Positions 8,299-15,722 of a stretch of DNA of 64,000 nucleotides are shown here, in pieces (position 1 is the stretch's first letter; each line of letters opens with the position of its first letter). Both the position numbers and the translations under genes were made by a program. Source of the DNA: Micromonospora narathiwatensis (GTDB lineage: Bacteria > Actinomycetota > Actinomycetes > Mycobacteriales > Micromonosporaceae); NCBI RefSeq assembly GCF_900089605.1, contig NZ_LT594324.1, forward strand, positions 2,728,001-2,792,000, given 5' to 3'. The notes below the pieces were generated by a model that was not told where the DNA came from, ran no database searches, and was given only the letters and a program-made list of their open reading frames with translations.

Positions 8299-10219
8299 CC
8301 TCGGCACCGCCAGCCTCGCCGCCGGCCTGACCTGCGCCACCCTGACGGCCCTGCTCTGGCTGCGGGTGGCACTGTTCAACGCGCCCGCCCGGCCGGCCCG
8401 CCTCGGCGCCGGGGCGACCCTGGCGGCGGCCGCGATCGCCTGCGCGCTGCTGGAGACGGCGCTGCTCCGGCACGACTTCAGCGTCCGCTTCGTGGCCGAG
8501 AACGGCGGTCGTCAGGTGCCGCCGTACTACGCGGTGACCAGTCTCTGGTCGGCGCTGGACGGCTCGCTGCTGCTCTGGCTGCTGGTCCTCGGCGGCTACG
8601 CGGCGCTGTTGGCCCGGCGGCGGTACCCGGCCCGGCTGCACGCGTACGCGATGGTGGTGGTCAGCGCGGTGACCGTGTTCTTCTTCGCGCTGTCCCGGTT
8701 CGCGGCGAACCCGTTCCGGGCGGTCGACCCGGTGCCCGCCGACGGCCCCGGGCCGAACCCGCTGCTCCAGCAGCATCCCGCGATGGGGGTGCACCCGCCC
8801 CTGCTCTACGCCGGCTACCTCGGCCTGGTCGTGCCGTTCGCCCTCGCGCTGGCCGCCCGGTTGGCCGGGCCGGAGGGCCGCGGCTGGCTCCGGCTGGCCC
8901 GCCCGTGGGCGCTGGCGGCCTGGGCGGCGCTGACCGCCGGCATCGGGCTCGGCGCCTGGTGGTCGTACGCGGTGCTGGGCTGGGGCGGCTACTGGGCGTG
9001 GGACCCGGTGGAGAACGCCTCCCTGCTGCCCTGGCTGACCGCCACCGCGTTCCTGCACACCACCCTCGGGCGGGCCGCCGGCCGGGCCGCGTGGAACACC
9101 ACGCTGGCCACCGCGAGTTTCCTCCTGGTGCTGCTCGGCACCTTCCTGACCCGCTCCGGCGCGGTGTCCAGCGTGCACGCCTTCACCGACTCGCCGCTGG
9201 GCCCGATGCTGCTCGGCTTCGTGCTGCTGGCCGTCGTGGTGTCCACCGTGGCGACCGGACGGCGTACCGCCCGGCCGGCCCGCCGGGGCGCCCCGGCGCT
9301 GTCCCGGCCGACGGCCGTGCTGGTCAACGGGGTGCTGCTGGTGACCATCGCGGCGGTGGTGCTGGTCGGCACGGTCTTCCCGCTGCTCTCCGCGCCGCTC
9401 GGCGGGGTACGGGCCGCCGTCGGACCCGCGTACTACCAGCGCACGGCGGTGCCGCTGGCGATCGTGGTGCTGCTGCTCGCCGGGGTGACGCCCGCGCTGC
9501 GCGACCGGGCGCGGGGGCCGCGTCGGCTGGCCCTCCCGGCCGGCGCGGCGCTGGCCACGGTGGCGGTGGTGGGCCTGCTCAGCCGCCCCGGGCTGCCCGC
9601 GCTCACCGCGTTCGGCGCCGCGGCCTTCGTACTCGCCGGGCAGGCCGGGCAACTGGTCGACCGGCTGCGGGGCCGCAATCGGGTGGTCGGTCTCGCCGGG
9701 CTCGTCGCCCATGCGGGGATCGCCCTGGTCGCGGTCGGCGTCGCCGGATCCTCGGCGTACGGGCGGGACACCGAGGGGACCGTCCGCACCGGGGAGAGCC
9801 TGCGGGTGGCCGGGGTGAGCGTACGCCTGGACGGGGTGGACCGGGCCGCCGACGGCGGCGGCATGGCCGTACGCGCCCGGCTCCGGCTCACCGAGGCGGA
9901 CGGCACGCAGCGGACGGTCACCCCGGCGCTGCGCTACCACCCCGCCCGGGACGCGACGGTGACCGTGCCGGCGATCGACACCGGGCCGCTGCGGGACACC
10001 TACGTCACCCTGATCGCGGTCGCCGGGGACAGCGGCAGCGCGACCGTACGGCTGGCGGTGAACCCGCTCGTCGGGCTGCTCTGGGCCGGCGGGGCGCTGA
10101 CCACCGCCGGTGGACTCGTCGCGGCGCTCGGCGCCGTCCGCGCCCGGCGGCGGCCACCCGGACCGCCCGGCGACCGGCGGCCGACGGCCGTGGCGGCCGA
10201 CGCGGAAGCCGCCGGATGA
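8288..10219 (+). CDS. ccmF: Cytochrome c haem lyase subunit CcmF
   Basis: A 643-residue polytopic protein of the CcmF family, the haem ligation component of System I. The WWD motif (GWGGYWAWDPVENASLLPW, near 229-248) is complete, as are the conserved QHPAMGVHPPLLYAGY stretch (near 158) and the FLTRSGAVSSVHAF stretch (near 290-305). A soluble extracytoplasmic region near 490-590 precedes the last helix. The ATG lies inside the last codons of ccmE (11-base overlap). It probably acts with CcmH on the apocytochromes of the divergent cta-qcr operon. Confidence 0.95.
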   Translation: MLGDLGTASLAAGLTCATLTALLWLRVALFNAPARPARLGAGATLAAAAIACALLETALLRHDFSVRFVAENGGRQVPPYYAVTSLWSALDGSLLLWLLVLGGYAALLARRRYPARLHAYAMVVVSAVTVFFFALSRFAANPFRAVDPVPADGPGPNPLLQQHPAMGVHPPLLYAGYLGLVVPFALALAARLAGPEGRGWLRLARPWALAAWAALTAGIGLGAWWSYAVLGWGGYWAWDPVENASLLPWLTATAFLHTTLGRAAGRAAWNTTLATASFLLVLLGTFLTRSGAVSSVHAFTDSPLGPMLLGFVLLAVVVSTVATGRRTARPARRGAPALSRPTAVLVNGVLLVTIAAVVLVGTVFPLLSAPLGGVRAAVGPAYYQRTAVPLAIVVLLLAGVTPALRDRARGPRRLALPAGAALATVAVVGLLSRPGLPALTAFGAAAFVLAGQAGQLVDRLRGRNRVVGLAGLVAHAGIALVAVGVAGSSAYGRDTEGTVRTGESLRVAGVSVRLDGVDRAADGGGMAVRARLRLTEADGTQRTVTPALRYHPARDATVTVPAIDTGPLRDTYVTLIAVAGDSGSATVRLAVNPLVGLLWAGGALTTAGGLVAALGAVRARRRPPGPPGDRRPTAVAADAEAAG

Positions 10220-10779
10220 GCCGCCGGATGCCGCGGCTCCCGGCCGGGCTGCGCCCCGGACCGGCGGTGGTGCTCGCGGTCACCGTCGCCGTCGGCACGC
10301 TCGTCGCCCTCGGCCTGCGCGCGCCGGCCACCCCGGCGGGCACGGACCCCGGCACGTCGACCCCGGCGCCCGCCCCCGCGCTGTCCGGCGAGACGCTGGC
10401 CGGTGGGCGGTTCGACCTGGCCACCGCCCGGGGGCACGTGGTGCTGGTCAACGTCTTCGCCTCCTGGTGCGGCCCGTGCCGCGACGAGCTGCCGCTGCTG
10501 GTCGACGCCGAGCGCCGGTGGTCGCCGCGCGGGCTGCGCCTGGTGGGGCTGAACGTGCGGGACGGCGTGCCGGCGGTCCGGGCCCTGCTCGACGAGACCG
10601 GCGCGAGCGGGCTGACCGTGCTGCCCGACCCGGACGGCACCCGGTCGGTCGACTGGGGCGTACGCGGCGTGCCCGAGACGTTCGTGGTGGACCGGGACGG
10701 TCGGATCGTCGAGCGTCAGCGCGGCGTGGTGACCCGGGCGTGGCTGGAGCAGCGGGTGGCCCCGCTGCTGACCGGATGA
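10216..10779 (+). CDS. ccmG: Thiol-disulfide protein CcmG (DsbE family)
   Basis: A 187-residue membrane-anchored thioredoxin-fold protein: N-terminal helix (about 17-35), Pro/Ala/Thr linker, then a TlpA/DsbE domain with the redox pair in FASWCGPCRDELP (Cys near 85 and 88) and the cis-proline region GVPETFVVD. It keeps the CxxCH cysteines of apocytochromes reduced for haem attachment. ATG overlaps the ccmF stop (ATGA) and the end overlaps ccmH the same way, so the operon is tightly coupled. Confidence 0.92.
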   Translation: MSRRMPRLPAGLRPGPAVVLAVTVAVGTLVALGLRAPATPAGTDPGTSTPAPAPALSGETLAGGRFDLATARGHVVLVNVFASWCGPCRDELPLLVDAERRWSPRGLRLVGLNVRDGVPAVRALLDETGASGLTVLPDPDGTRSVDWGVRGVPETFVVDRDGRIVERQRGVVTRAWLEQRVAPLLTG

Positions 10780-11660
10780 GATGGCGGGCGGCGGCAGCCG
10801 CGCTCGTACTCGCCGCACTGGTCACCGGCGCCGCAACGGGACTGCTGCGCTCGGCCGGCGGCACCGGCGGGGAGGACCCGGTCCGCGAGGTGGCCGCCGG
10901 GCTGCGCTGCCCGGCCTGCCAGGGCGAGTCGGTGGCCGACTCCCGGTCGCCGATCGCGGCCGCGATGCGACAGGTGGTGGCCGACCAGCTCGCCCAGGGC
11001 CGGGACCGCGCCGAGATCCGCCGGTGGTTCGTCCAGCGGTACGGGCCGGAGGTGCTGACCGAGCCACCCGCGCACGGGGCGACGGCGCTGCTGTGGGCGG
11101 TGCCCGCGTTGACCCTGCTGGGGGCCGGGTACGCCGCCCTGCGTACGCTGCGCCGGTCGACGGCGCGGGGGGTCACGGTACGGCCGGCGCCGGGTGGCCG
11201 GGCCGCCCGCCGGGCGTGGTGGGCGGGCGCGGCCGGGCTGGTGTCCCTCGTGGCCGCGGTCGCGGTCACCGCCGACCGCCTGGACCGGCCGCCGGAGCAG
11301 CCCCCGGCCGACCCGGTCGCGGTGACCGTGCAACTGGCCCGCGACCTGGAGACCCAGGACCGGTACGCGGCCGCGGCCCAGCTCTACCGGGAGGCGCTGC
11401 GGGACCGGCCGGACGACACGATCCGGCTGCGGCTCGCCTTCGCCCTGCTCCGGGCCGGCGACGCCGGCGCGGCCGAGCAGGCGGCGCGGGAGGTCCTCGC
11501 CCAAACCCCGGACTCACCCGACGGCCTGCTCGTGCTGGGGCTGGCACAGCGTGGCGCGAAATCGGCGGCGGCGACCGGAACGCTGCGCCGGTTCCTGGCC
11601 GTCGCCCCGGAGCACCCGGCCGCCCCGGAGATCAGCCGGCTGTTGACGGTCGGCTCCTGA
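10776..11660 (+). CDS. ccmH: CcmH-CcmI-like fusion for cytochrome c maturation
   Basis: A 294-residue protein joining two System I functions. The N-terminal part is CcmH-like: signal helix, then LRCPACQGESVADS with the redox Cys pair (near 45-48) and the RRWFVQRYGPEVL stretch, followed by a membrane helix near 105-120. A second membrane helix (about 145-165) leads into a C-terminal tetratricopeptide region (about 178-290), the arrangement of CcmI/CycH, which holds apocytochrome c. It ends the operon; the next gene is convergent. Confidence 0.9.
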   Translation: MRWRAAAAALVLAALVTGAATGLLRSAGGTGGEDPVREVAAGLRCPACQGESVADSRSPIAAAMRQVVADQLAQGRDRAEIRRWFVQRYGPEVLTEPPAHGATALLWAVPALTLLGAGYAALRTLRRSTARGVTVRPAPGGRAARRAWWAGAAGLVSLVAAVAVTADRLDRPPEQPPADPVAVTVQLARDLETQDRYAAAAQLYREALRDRPDDTIRLRLAFALLRAGDAGAAEQAAREVLAQTPDSPDGLLVLGLAQRGAKSAAATGTLRRFLAVAPEHPAAPEISRLLTVGS

Positions 11661-11667
11661 CCGGTCA

Positions 11668-11686
11668 CCGCCGCGCCGGCCGGCGG
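11668..11686. terminator. Short GC hairpin between convergent genes
   Basis: CCGCCG at 11668-11673 pairs with CGGCGG at 11681-11686 around a seven-base loop, exactly in the gap between the ccmH stop and the convergent small gene. No T-run follows. It could end transcription in both directions, but a six-base stem in such GC-rich DNA can arise by chance. Confidence 0.35.
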
Positions 11687-11872
11687 TCAGCCGCGCCGTC
11701 CGGCCCGGGCCAGCAGGAAGCCGACGACCAGACCCGCCGCGACGGTGATGACCTTACGGGTGCTGACCGCCGACCGGAGCCTGCTGAGCCCCTGCCGGGG
11801 GTCGACGACCGCCCCGGCGACGTTGCCGGCCGCGCCGACCACGATGTCACTGAGCCGGTCCGTCCTCATCAC
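11687..11872 (-). CDS. Small single-helix membrane protein
   Basis: A 61-residue protein, MMRTDRLSD at the start and one hydrophobic segment (VITVAAGLVVGFLLARAG, about residues 41-58) at the end. The plan resembles small actinomycete envelope proteins that sit beside ChaB-like and holin-X-like genes, as here. No enzyme motif is seen. Genes this short in GC-rich DNA are uncertain; the helix, the position in a same-strand group of three small genes and the ATG start argue for it. Confidence 0.55.
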   Translation of the reverse strand: MMRTDRLSDIVVGAAGNVAGAVVDPRQGLSRLRSAVSTRKVITVAAGLVVGFLLARAGRRG

Positions 11873-11916
11873 CCGCCGCCTTCCTCGTCCATTCGTTCAC
11901 CGGGGCTGGAGCGCCG

Positions 11917-12354
11917 TCACCGCTTCCGGGCCCGGGCGGTGGCCCGGGCATTGGCCTTCTCGATCGCCCGGACCAGTTCGTCCCGGCCCAGGTCCTGCGG
12001 GTTGTCGATGCCGACCCGACGGGCCACCTGGTCGAGGTGCCCCTTGCTGGCGTTGGCGTCCACGCCCTGCGCGGTCGGGCGCGGGCGCTGCTGGGACGCC
12101 GGGGCGCCCTGCGCCGCCTGCGGATCGGACGGCCCCTGGTGCTCCTTGGGTTCCCAGTGGTCGCCGACCTTCTCGTGGGTGTGCTTGAGCGACGCGTACG
12201 CGGTGCGGTGCGCCCGCTCGCCGTCGCCGTAGGTCTCCTCCGCGGCCTCGAGCGTCTTCTTGTAGGTGCGGACCGCCTTGTCGTCCGACCGGGCCACGGT
12301 CGACGGCACCTCGTCGCGCATCTCCTCGGCCTGCCTGTGCTTGTCGGTCATCAT
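11917..12354 (-). CDS. ChaB family protein with a C-terminal Rho-N-like region
   Basis: About 145 residues. The N-terminal part (EEMRDEVPSTV through HEKVGDHWEPK) matches the ChaB fold, a small helical family common in actinomycete stress loci. A Gln/Pro-rich linker follows, then a C-terminal segment (HLDQVARRVGIDNPQDLGRD, then ELVRAIEKANARATAR) that looks like the Rho N-terminal/SAP-like helix-extended fold that binds nucleic acid. Two ATGs lie in tandem (12354 and 12351) behind a GGAGAGG site. Function is not established; a stress role is inferred from the family. Confidence 0.75.
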   Translation of the reverse strand: MMTDKHRQAEEMRDEVPSTVARSDDKAVRTYKKTLEAAEETYGDGERAHRTAYASLKHTHEKVGDHWEPKEHQGPSDPQAAQGAPASQQRPRPTAQGVDANASKGHLDQVARRVGIDNPQDLGRDELVRAIEKANARATARARKR

Positions 12355-12400
12355 GCGGCCCTCTCCGACGGCGGCAACGGTGGTCATCGTGAGCGGCGGC

Positions 12401-12847
12401 TCAGCGCCCGAGCGCGTCCCGGGCTGCGGCGGAGCCGGCCGGCACCACCCGTCCGGCGGTGGCGGAGACGGCGTCGCGGACCTCGTCGGCCAGCCGGGCG
12501 GAGCTGCCGCCCGCCGCCCGCAGCCGGGCCAGCCCCACCCGGCCGAGCACCACCGCGACCGCCAGGTAGCCGGCGGTGAGTCCGGCCGCGGCCAGCCGGC
12601 GTGGCAGGAACGTCTCCAACATGCGCAGGACCGTCGTCGAGGCGGCTCCCGCACCGAGCACCAGGCAGCCGCCGGCGGCGGCGAGCAGGGCGAAGCCCAG
12701 CCCGGCGGGCCGGGCGGCATCCGCCAGTTGGCCGCGCACCGCGCGTACCTCAGCCCGGACCACCTCGGCCACGTCCTCGGCCAGCCGATCGGCCGGGCTG
12801 GCCGGTCGTCCGGGCCCGGCGGGCTGATTCGTGACGGCGTCACCCAT
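12401..12847 (-). CDS. Holin-X-like (phage holin family) membrane protein
   Basis: A 148-residue protein of the actinobacterial holin-X type: a polar N-terminus with a helix rich in Glu/Val/Arg (RLAEDVAEVVRAEVRAV), two hydrophobic helices (about residues 44-66 and 84-104) and a charged C-terminal tail. Despite the family name, these genes lie in ordinary chromosomal loci and probably act in the envelope. The ATG at 12847 has a GAGGAGG site ten bases upstream; a GTG twelve bases earlier overlaps that site and is less likely. No other phage genes are nearby. Confidence 0.75.
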   Translation of the reverse strand: MGDAVTNQPAGPGRPASPADRLAEDVAEVVRAEVRAVRGQLADAARPAGLGFALLAAAGGCLVLGAGAASTTVLRMLETFLPRRLAAAGLTAGYLAVAVVLGRVGLARLRAAGGSSARLADEVRDAVSATAGRVVPAGSAAARDALGR

Positions 12848-13009
12848 CGGCGTCTCCACCTCCTCGTACCGTTCCCGTGGCTACCCCGCGGCGGCCGTGG
12901 CATGCGCACCGGCGCTCACCTGCTCCCCCGACCGCGCCCGTGCGGCCGGCCGCCACGCCCGCGACGCCGGTGGCGGGCGGTCACACCCGGTGCGGCGTCG
13001 GGTGCGGGC

Positions 13010-14530
13010 TCAGACGGTGGGTCGCACGTGCACCGCGGTCGGCTCGCCGGCCTGGAACGGCTCGTCCGCGAGCCGGGTCCACGTCCGCTGCCGGGACCGG
13101 CGCCTGGCTGCCAGGGTGGCGACCAGCACCGCCGACGAGCCCAGCACCGCACCGAGCGCCGCGGGCAGACCGGGCTGGACGCCACCGGGCAGCACCAGCA
13201 GGACGAGGACGATCGACCCGACGGCCACCGCCCGACGCGTCCCGGCGCCCCGGGCGGCGGCGGCGAGCGGCACGAGCGCCCAGAGCAGATACCACGGGTG
13301 CACCACCGGGCCGGCGAGCACCACCACCGCCAGCCCCAGCCCGAGCGCGGCCACCGGTCCGATCCGGGCGGCGCGCCGCCACAGGACCAGGTTCACCCCG
13401 ACGGCGAGGACGAGTCCGGCCAGCCAGAATGCTCTGACGGTGTGCTCGATCGCGAGGCCGTTCAGCCGGTGCAACAGGTTTCCCGCCGCCCAACCGAGAT
13501 CCGTGGTGATCGACATCCAGGTGTGCGCGTGGGTGGGCGTGTCCAGGGCGCGTACCCAGCCGAAGCCGGTTCTCGTCGCGGCGGTCACGACCAGGCTGGT
13601 GACGGCGGCGACGACGACGGTGCGCAGGGCGGCCCGCAACGGCCCGCGTCGACCGGCGAGGTGCCGCGCCCAGATGGGGATGACGAAGGCGAGCGCCACC
13701 GCCGCCGGAGCCTTGACCAGGGCGGCCAGCGTGATCAGTACGACGCCGAGCGTGGGCCGGCGGCGGAGCGCCAGGAGCAACCCGACGCACATCAGGCCCA
13801 GCATCACCGCCTCGTTGTGGGCGTCGCCGACCAGGTGCAGCAGCACGAGGGGGTTGAGCACGCCCAGCCACAGCGCGGCCGCCGGCGCCACCCCGCACAG
13901 GCCGGCCAACCGGGGCACCGACCAGGCCAGCAGGCCCACGCCCAGCAGCGCCAGCACCCGCATGCCGACGATGCCGGCCCAGACTCCGCCGTCGGTCAGG
14001 GCGGTCACGGCCGCGGCGAGTTGGAGGAAGACCGGACCGTACGGCGCCGGGGTGTGCTGCCAGATCTCGGGCACGTTGACGGTGAGCGGGCCGCCCAGCG
14101 CGGACGGCCCGACCTGGTAGGCGTCCAACCCGGCCGTCGTCATCGCGCCCTGGGCGAGGTAGCTGTGCACGTCGCCACTGAAGATCGGGGTGATGAGGGC
14201 GAACGGCGCGGCCCACCACGCCGCCGTCGTCGCCAGCTCCCGACCGGACGGGCCGTCGCCGGCGCGCACCGACACGCCGACCCGCCACCAGGCCAGCAGG
14301 AGCATCGCGAGGCCGGCGTAGAGCACGGACACCGACAGCGCCGGCAACGCGCGCAGGTCGTGCAGGAGGGGCAGGTCGATCGCGACCTCGCCGAGCGGCG
14401 TCACGCCGGCCAGCAGCCCGCCGCCCGCGATGACGGTCGAGCCGACCGCGCCGAGCGACCGGTCCCGGTGGATCGACACGCGGGCGGGCGAGCCCGTTCG
14501 CCCCGGTGCGGCAACGTCACGCGCAACCAT
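13010..14530 (-). CDS. mptB: Polyprenol-phosphomannose alpha-1,6-mannosyltransferase, MptB type
   Basis: A 506-residue polytopic glycosyltransferase of the GT-C superfamily, like mycobacterial and corynebacterial MptA/MptB, which extend the alpha-1,6-mannan core of lipomannan from polyprenol-phosphomannose. The signature loop after the first helices is visible (FSGDVHSYLAQGAMTTAGLD, with the catalytic-type Asp, near residue 145), followed by about ten more hydrophobic helices with Arg-rich loops and GPVVHPWYLLWALVPL near 420. ATG at 14530 is chosen because sequence upstream of it is not hydrophobic and looks non-coding. It appears monocistronic. Confidence 0.88.
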   Translation of the reverse strand: MVARDVAAPGRTGSPARVSIHRDRSLGAVGSTVIAGGGLLAGVTPLGEVAIDLPLLHDLRALPALSVSVLYAGLAMLLLAWWRVGVSVRAGDGPSGRELATTAAWWAAPFALITPIFSGDVHSYLAQGAMTTAGLDAYQVGPSALGGPLTVNVPEIWQHTPAPYGPVFLQLAAAVTALTDGGVWAGIVGMRVLALLGVGLLAWSVPRLAGLCGVAPAAALWLGVLNPLVLLHLVGDAHNEAVMLGLMCVGLLLALRRRPTLGVVLITLAALVKAPAAVALAFVIPIWARHLAGRRGPLRAALRTVVVAAVTSLVVTAATRTGFGWVRALDTPTHAHTWMSITTDLGWAAGNLLHRLNGLAIEHTVRAFWLAGLVLAVGVNLVLWRRAARIGPVAALGLGLAVVVLAGPVVHPWYLLWALVPLAAAARGAGTRRAVAVGSIVLVLLVLPGGVQPGLPAALGAVLGSSAVLVATLAARRRSRQRTWTRLADEPFQAGEPTAVHVRPTV

Positions 14531-14848
14531 CAGCAACCGTTCATCCGTCAGTTCACCTCGGAGAGGTCGTCGTTCGCGGCCTTCGCCCGCACCTCGACCA
14601 CGGGGAGCGCCGGCGGTCGGGTCGCCACACCCTGCCGCCGAATCCACCGGTTCCTGGTCACCGCACCGCCCCGGGCGCGCGGTTCGGCGGCCCCTCGGGG
14701 TGCTGCGGCCAGGCGTGACCGGCAGAAGACCTCAGCGGTCGGTGTCGGGTGACGCGACCCGCGCGGGTGCCGCGCGGGCGTGCGGCCGGGTTCCCCGCGT
14801 ACGGCCGGCCTAACCTGGCCGCGGCGCGCCGGGCGGTACCTGCCAGCC
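14531..14848. other. Non-coding stretch between mptB and arsR
   Basis: About 320 bases between the divergent mptB (-) and arsR (+) genes. No convincing gene on either strand; the open frames here have the skewed Arg/Pro/Ala composition of antisense or random GC-rich DNA. It must hold the mptB promoter, which I could not place. The arsR promoter begins immediately to the right. Confidence 0.6.
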
Positions 14849-14878
14849 TTGACATGTGACCTTTTGGTCACCTATCTT
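14849..14878 (+). promoter_or_regulatory. arsR promoter with operator in the spacer
   Basis: A consensus -35 TTGACA (14849-14854) and a -10 TATCTT (14873-14878) are 18 bases apart. The spacer holds a perfect inverted repeat, GTGACC (14856-14861) / GGTCAC (14866-14871), around TTTT. This is an ideal place for a repressor to block polymerase. Transcription should begin at about 14885-14886, the first base of the GTG start codon, so the message is predicted to be leaderless. Confidence 0.8.
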
Positions 14879-14885
14879 GGTTGGC

Positions 14886-15221
14886 GTGAGCGACGACGAC
14901 CTGGTGTTCAAGGCGCTCGCCGATCCGACCCGTCGCGCCCTGCTCGACCGCCTCTTCGTCCGGGACGGCCAGACGTTGACGGAGCTGGAGTCCGGGCTGG
15001 CGATGACCCGGTTCGGCGTGATGAAGCACCTGCGCCTGCTGGCGGACGCCGGGCTCGTGGTCACCCGGAGGCAGGGCCGGGAGAAGCTGCACTTCCTCAA
15101 CCCGGTGCCGATCCGGGCGATCCACGACCGATGGATCGACAAGTACACCGAGCGCCACGCCGCGGCGCTGCTGGACCTCAAGTCGGAACTCGAACGCGAC
15201 GAGACGAAGGAGAGGCCGTGA
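14886..15221 (+). CDS. ArsR-family repressor paired with an SRPBCC protein
   Basis: A 111-residue winged-helix regulator. The start region VFKALADPTRRALLDRLFV and the recognition helix TRFGVMKHLRLLADAGLV are typical of the ArsR subgroup that lies next to SRPBCC (AHSA1-like) genes. No metal-binding Cys pair is present, so it is not a metal sensor of the usual kind. GTG at 14886 is chosen over an upstream in-frame start at 14856, because that one lies inside the operator and there is no ribosome site; the promoter geometry fits leaderless translation. It overlaps the next gene by GTGA and probably represses both. Confidence 0.88.
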   Translation: MSDDDLVFKALADPTRRALLDRLFVRDGQTLTELESGLAMTRFGVMKHLRLLADAGLVVTRRQGREKLHFLNPVPIRAIHDRWIDKYTERHAAALLDLKSELERDETKERP

Positions 15222-15700
15222 CCACCACGACGACGACCGGGACCACCAAGGTCTACCGGGTGTACATCAAGGCGACGCCGCAGACGATCTGGGACGCGAT
15301 CACCAGGCCCGAGTGGACCCGGCGGTACGGCTACCAGGCCACCGCCGAGTACGACCTCCGCCCGGGCGGCAGCTACCGCGCCCGCGCGATTCCCGAACAC
15401 CAGCAGGCCGGCATGCCGGAGATCCTGGTCGAGGGCGAAGTGATCGAGGTCGAGCCGCCGGTCCGGCTGGTCCAGACCTGGCAGGCGGCCTGGCTGGACG
15501 AGCCCGCCACCCGCCTGACGTACGAGATCGCGGAACGCGGCGACGGCATCAGCTCGCTCACCGTGACCCACGAGCTGGCCGGCGCGCCGCAGACCCTGGC
15601 CCAGGTGGACGGCCAGCTCGAAGGTGCCGGCGGCGGTTGGCCCGAGGTCCTCAGCGACCTCAAGACACTGCTGGAGACCGGCCGGCCGTTGCACGGCTGA
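15218..15700 (+). CDS. SRPBCC (AHSA1-like) family protein
   Basis: A 160-residue START-like domain protein of the activator-of-Hsp90-ATPase homologue type. Family features: the opening KVYRVYIKATPQTIWDAIT, TRRYGYQATAEYDLRPGGSY, EVIEVEPPVRLVQTW and the C-terminal GGWPEVLSDLKTLLETG. The fold makes a hydrophobic pocket for small molecules; bacterial members paired with ArsR regulators are of unknown ligand. It starts with GTG overlapping the arsR stop, so both are made from one message. After a poly-Thr N-terminus the domain covers the whole protein. Confidence 0.88.
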   Translation: MTTTTTTGTTKVYRVYIKATPQTIWDAITRPEWTRRYGYQATAEYDLRPGGSYRARAIPEHQQAGMPEILVEGEVIEVEPPVRLVQTWQAAWLDEPATRLTYEIAERGDGISSLTVTHELAGAPQTLAQVDGQLEGAGGGWPEVLSDLKTLLETGRPLHG

Positions 15701-15722
15701 GCCAGGCGGATCGGAGCAGACG

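Noticed and set aside
12401..12847. Holin-like gene (and the GH25-like gene at 40123) as signs of a prophage
   Set aside because: They are 27 kb apart, each in ordinary chromosomal context, with no integrase, capsid, tail or terminase genes in the window.
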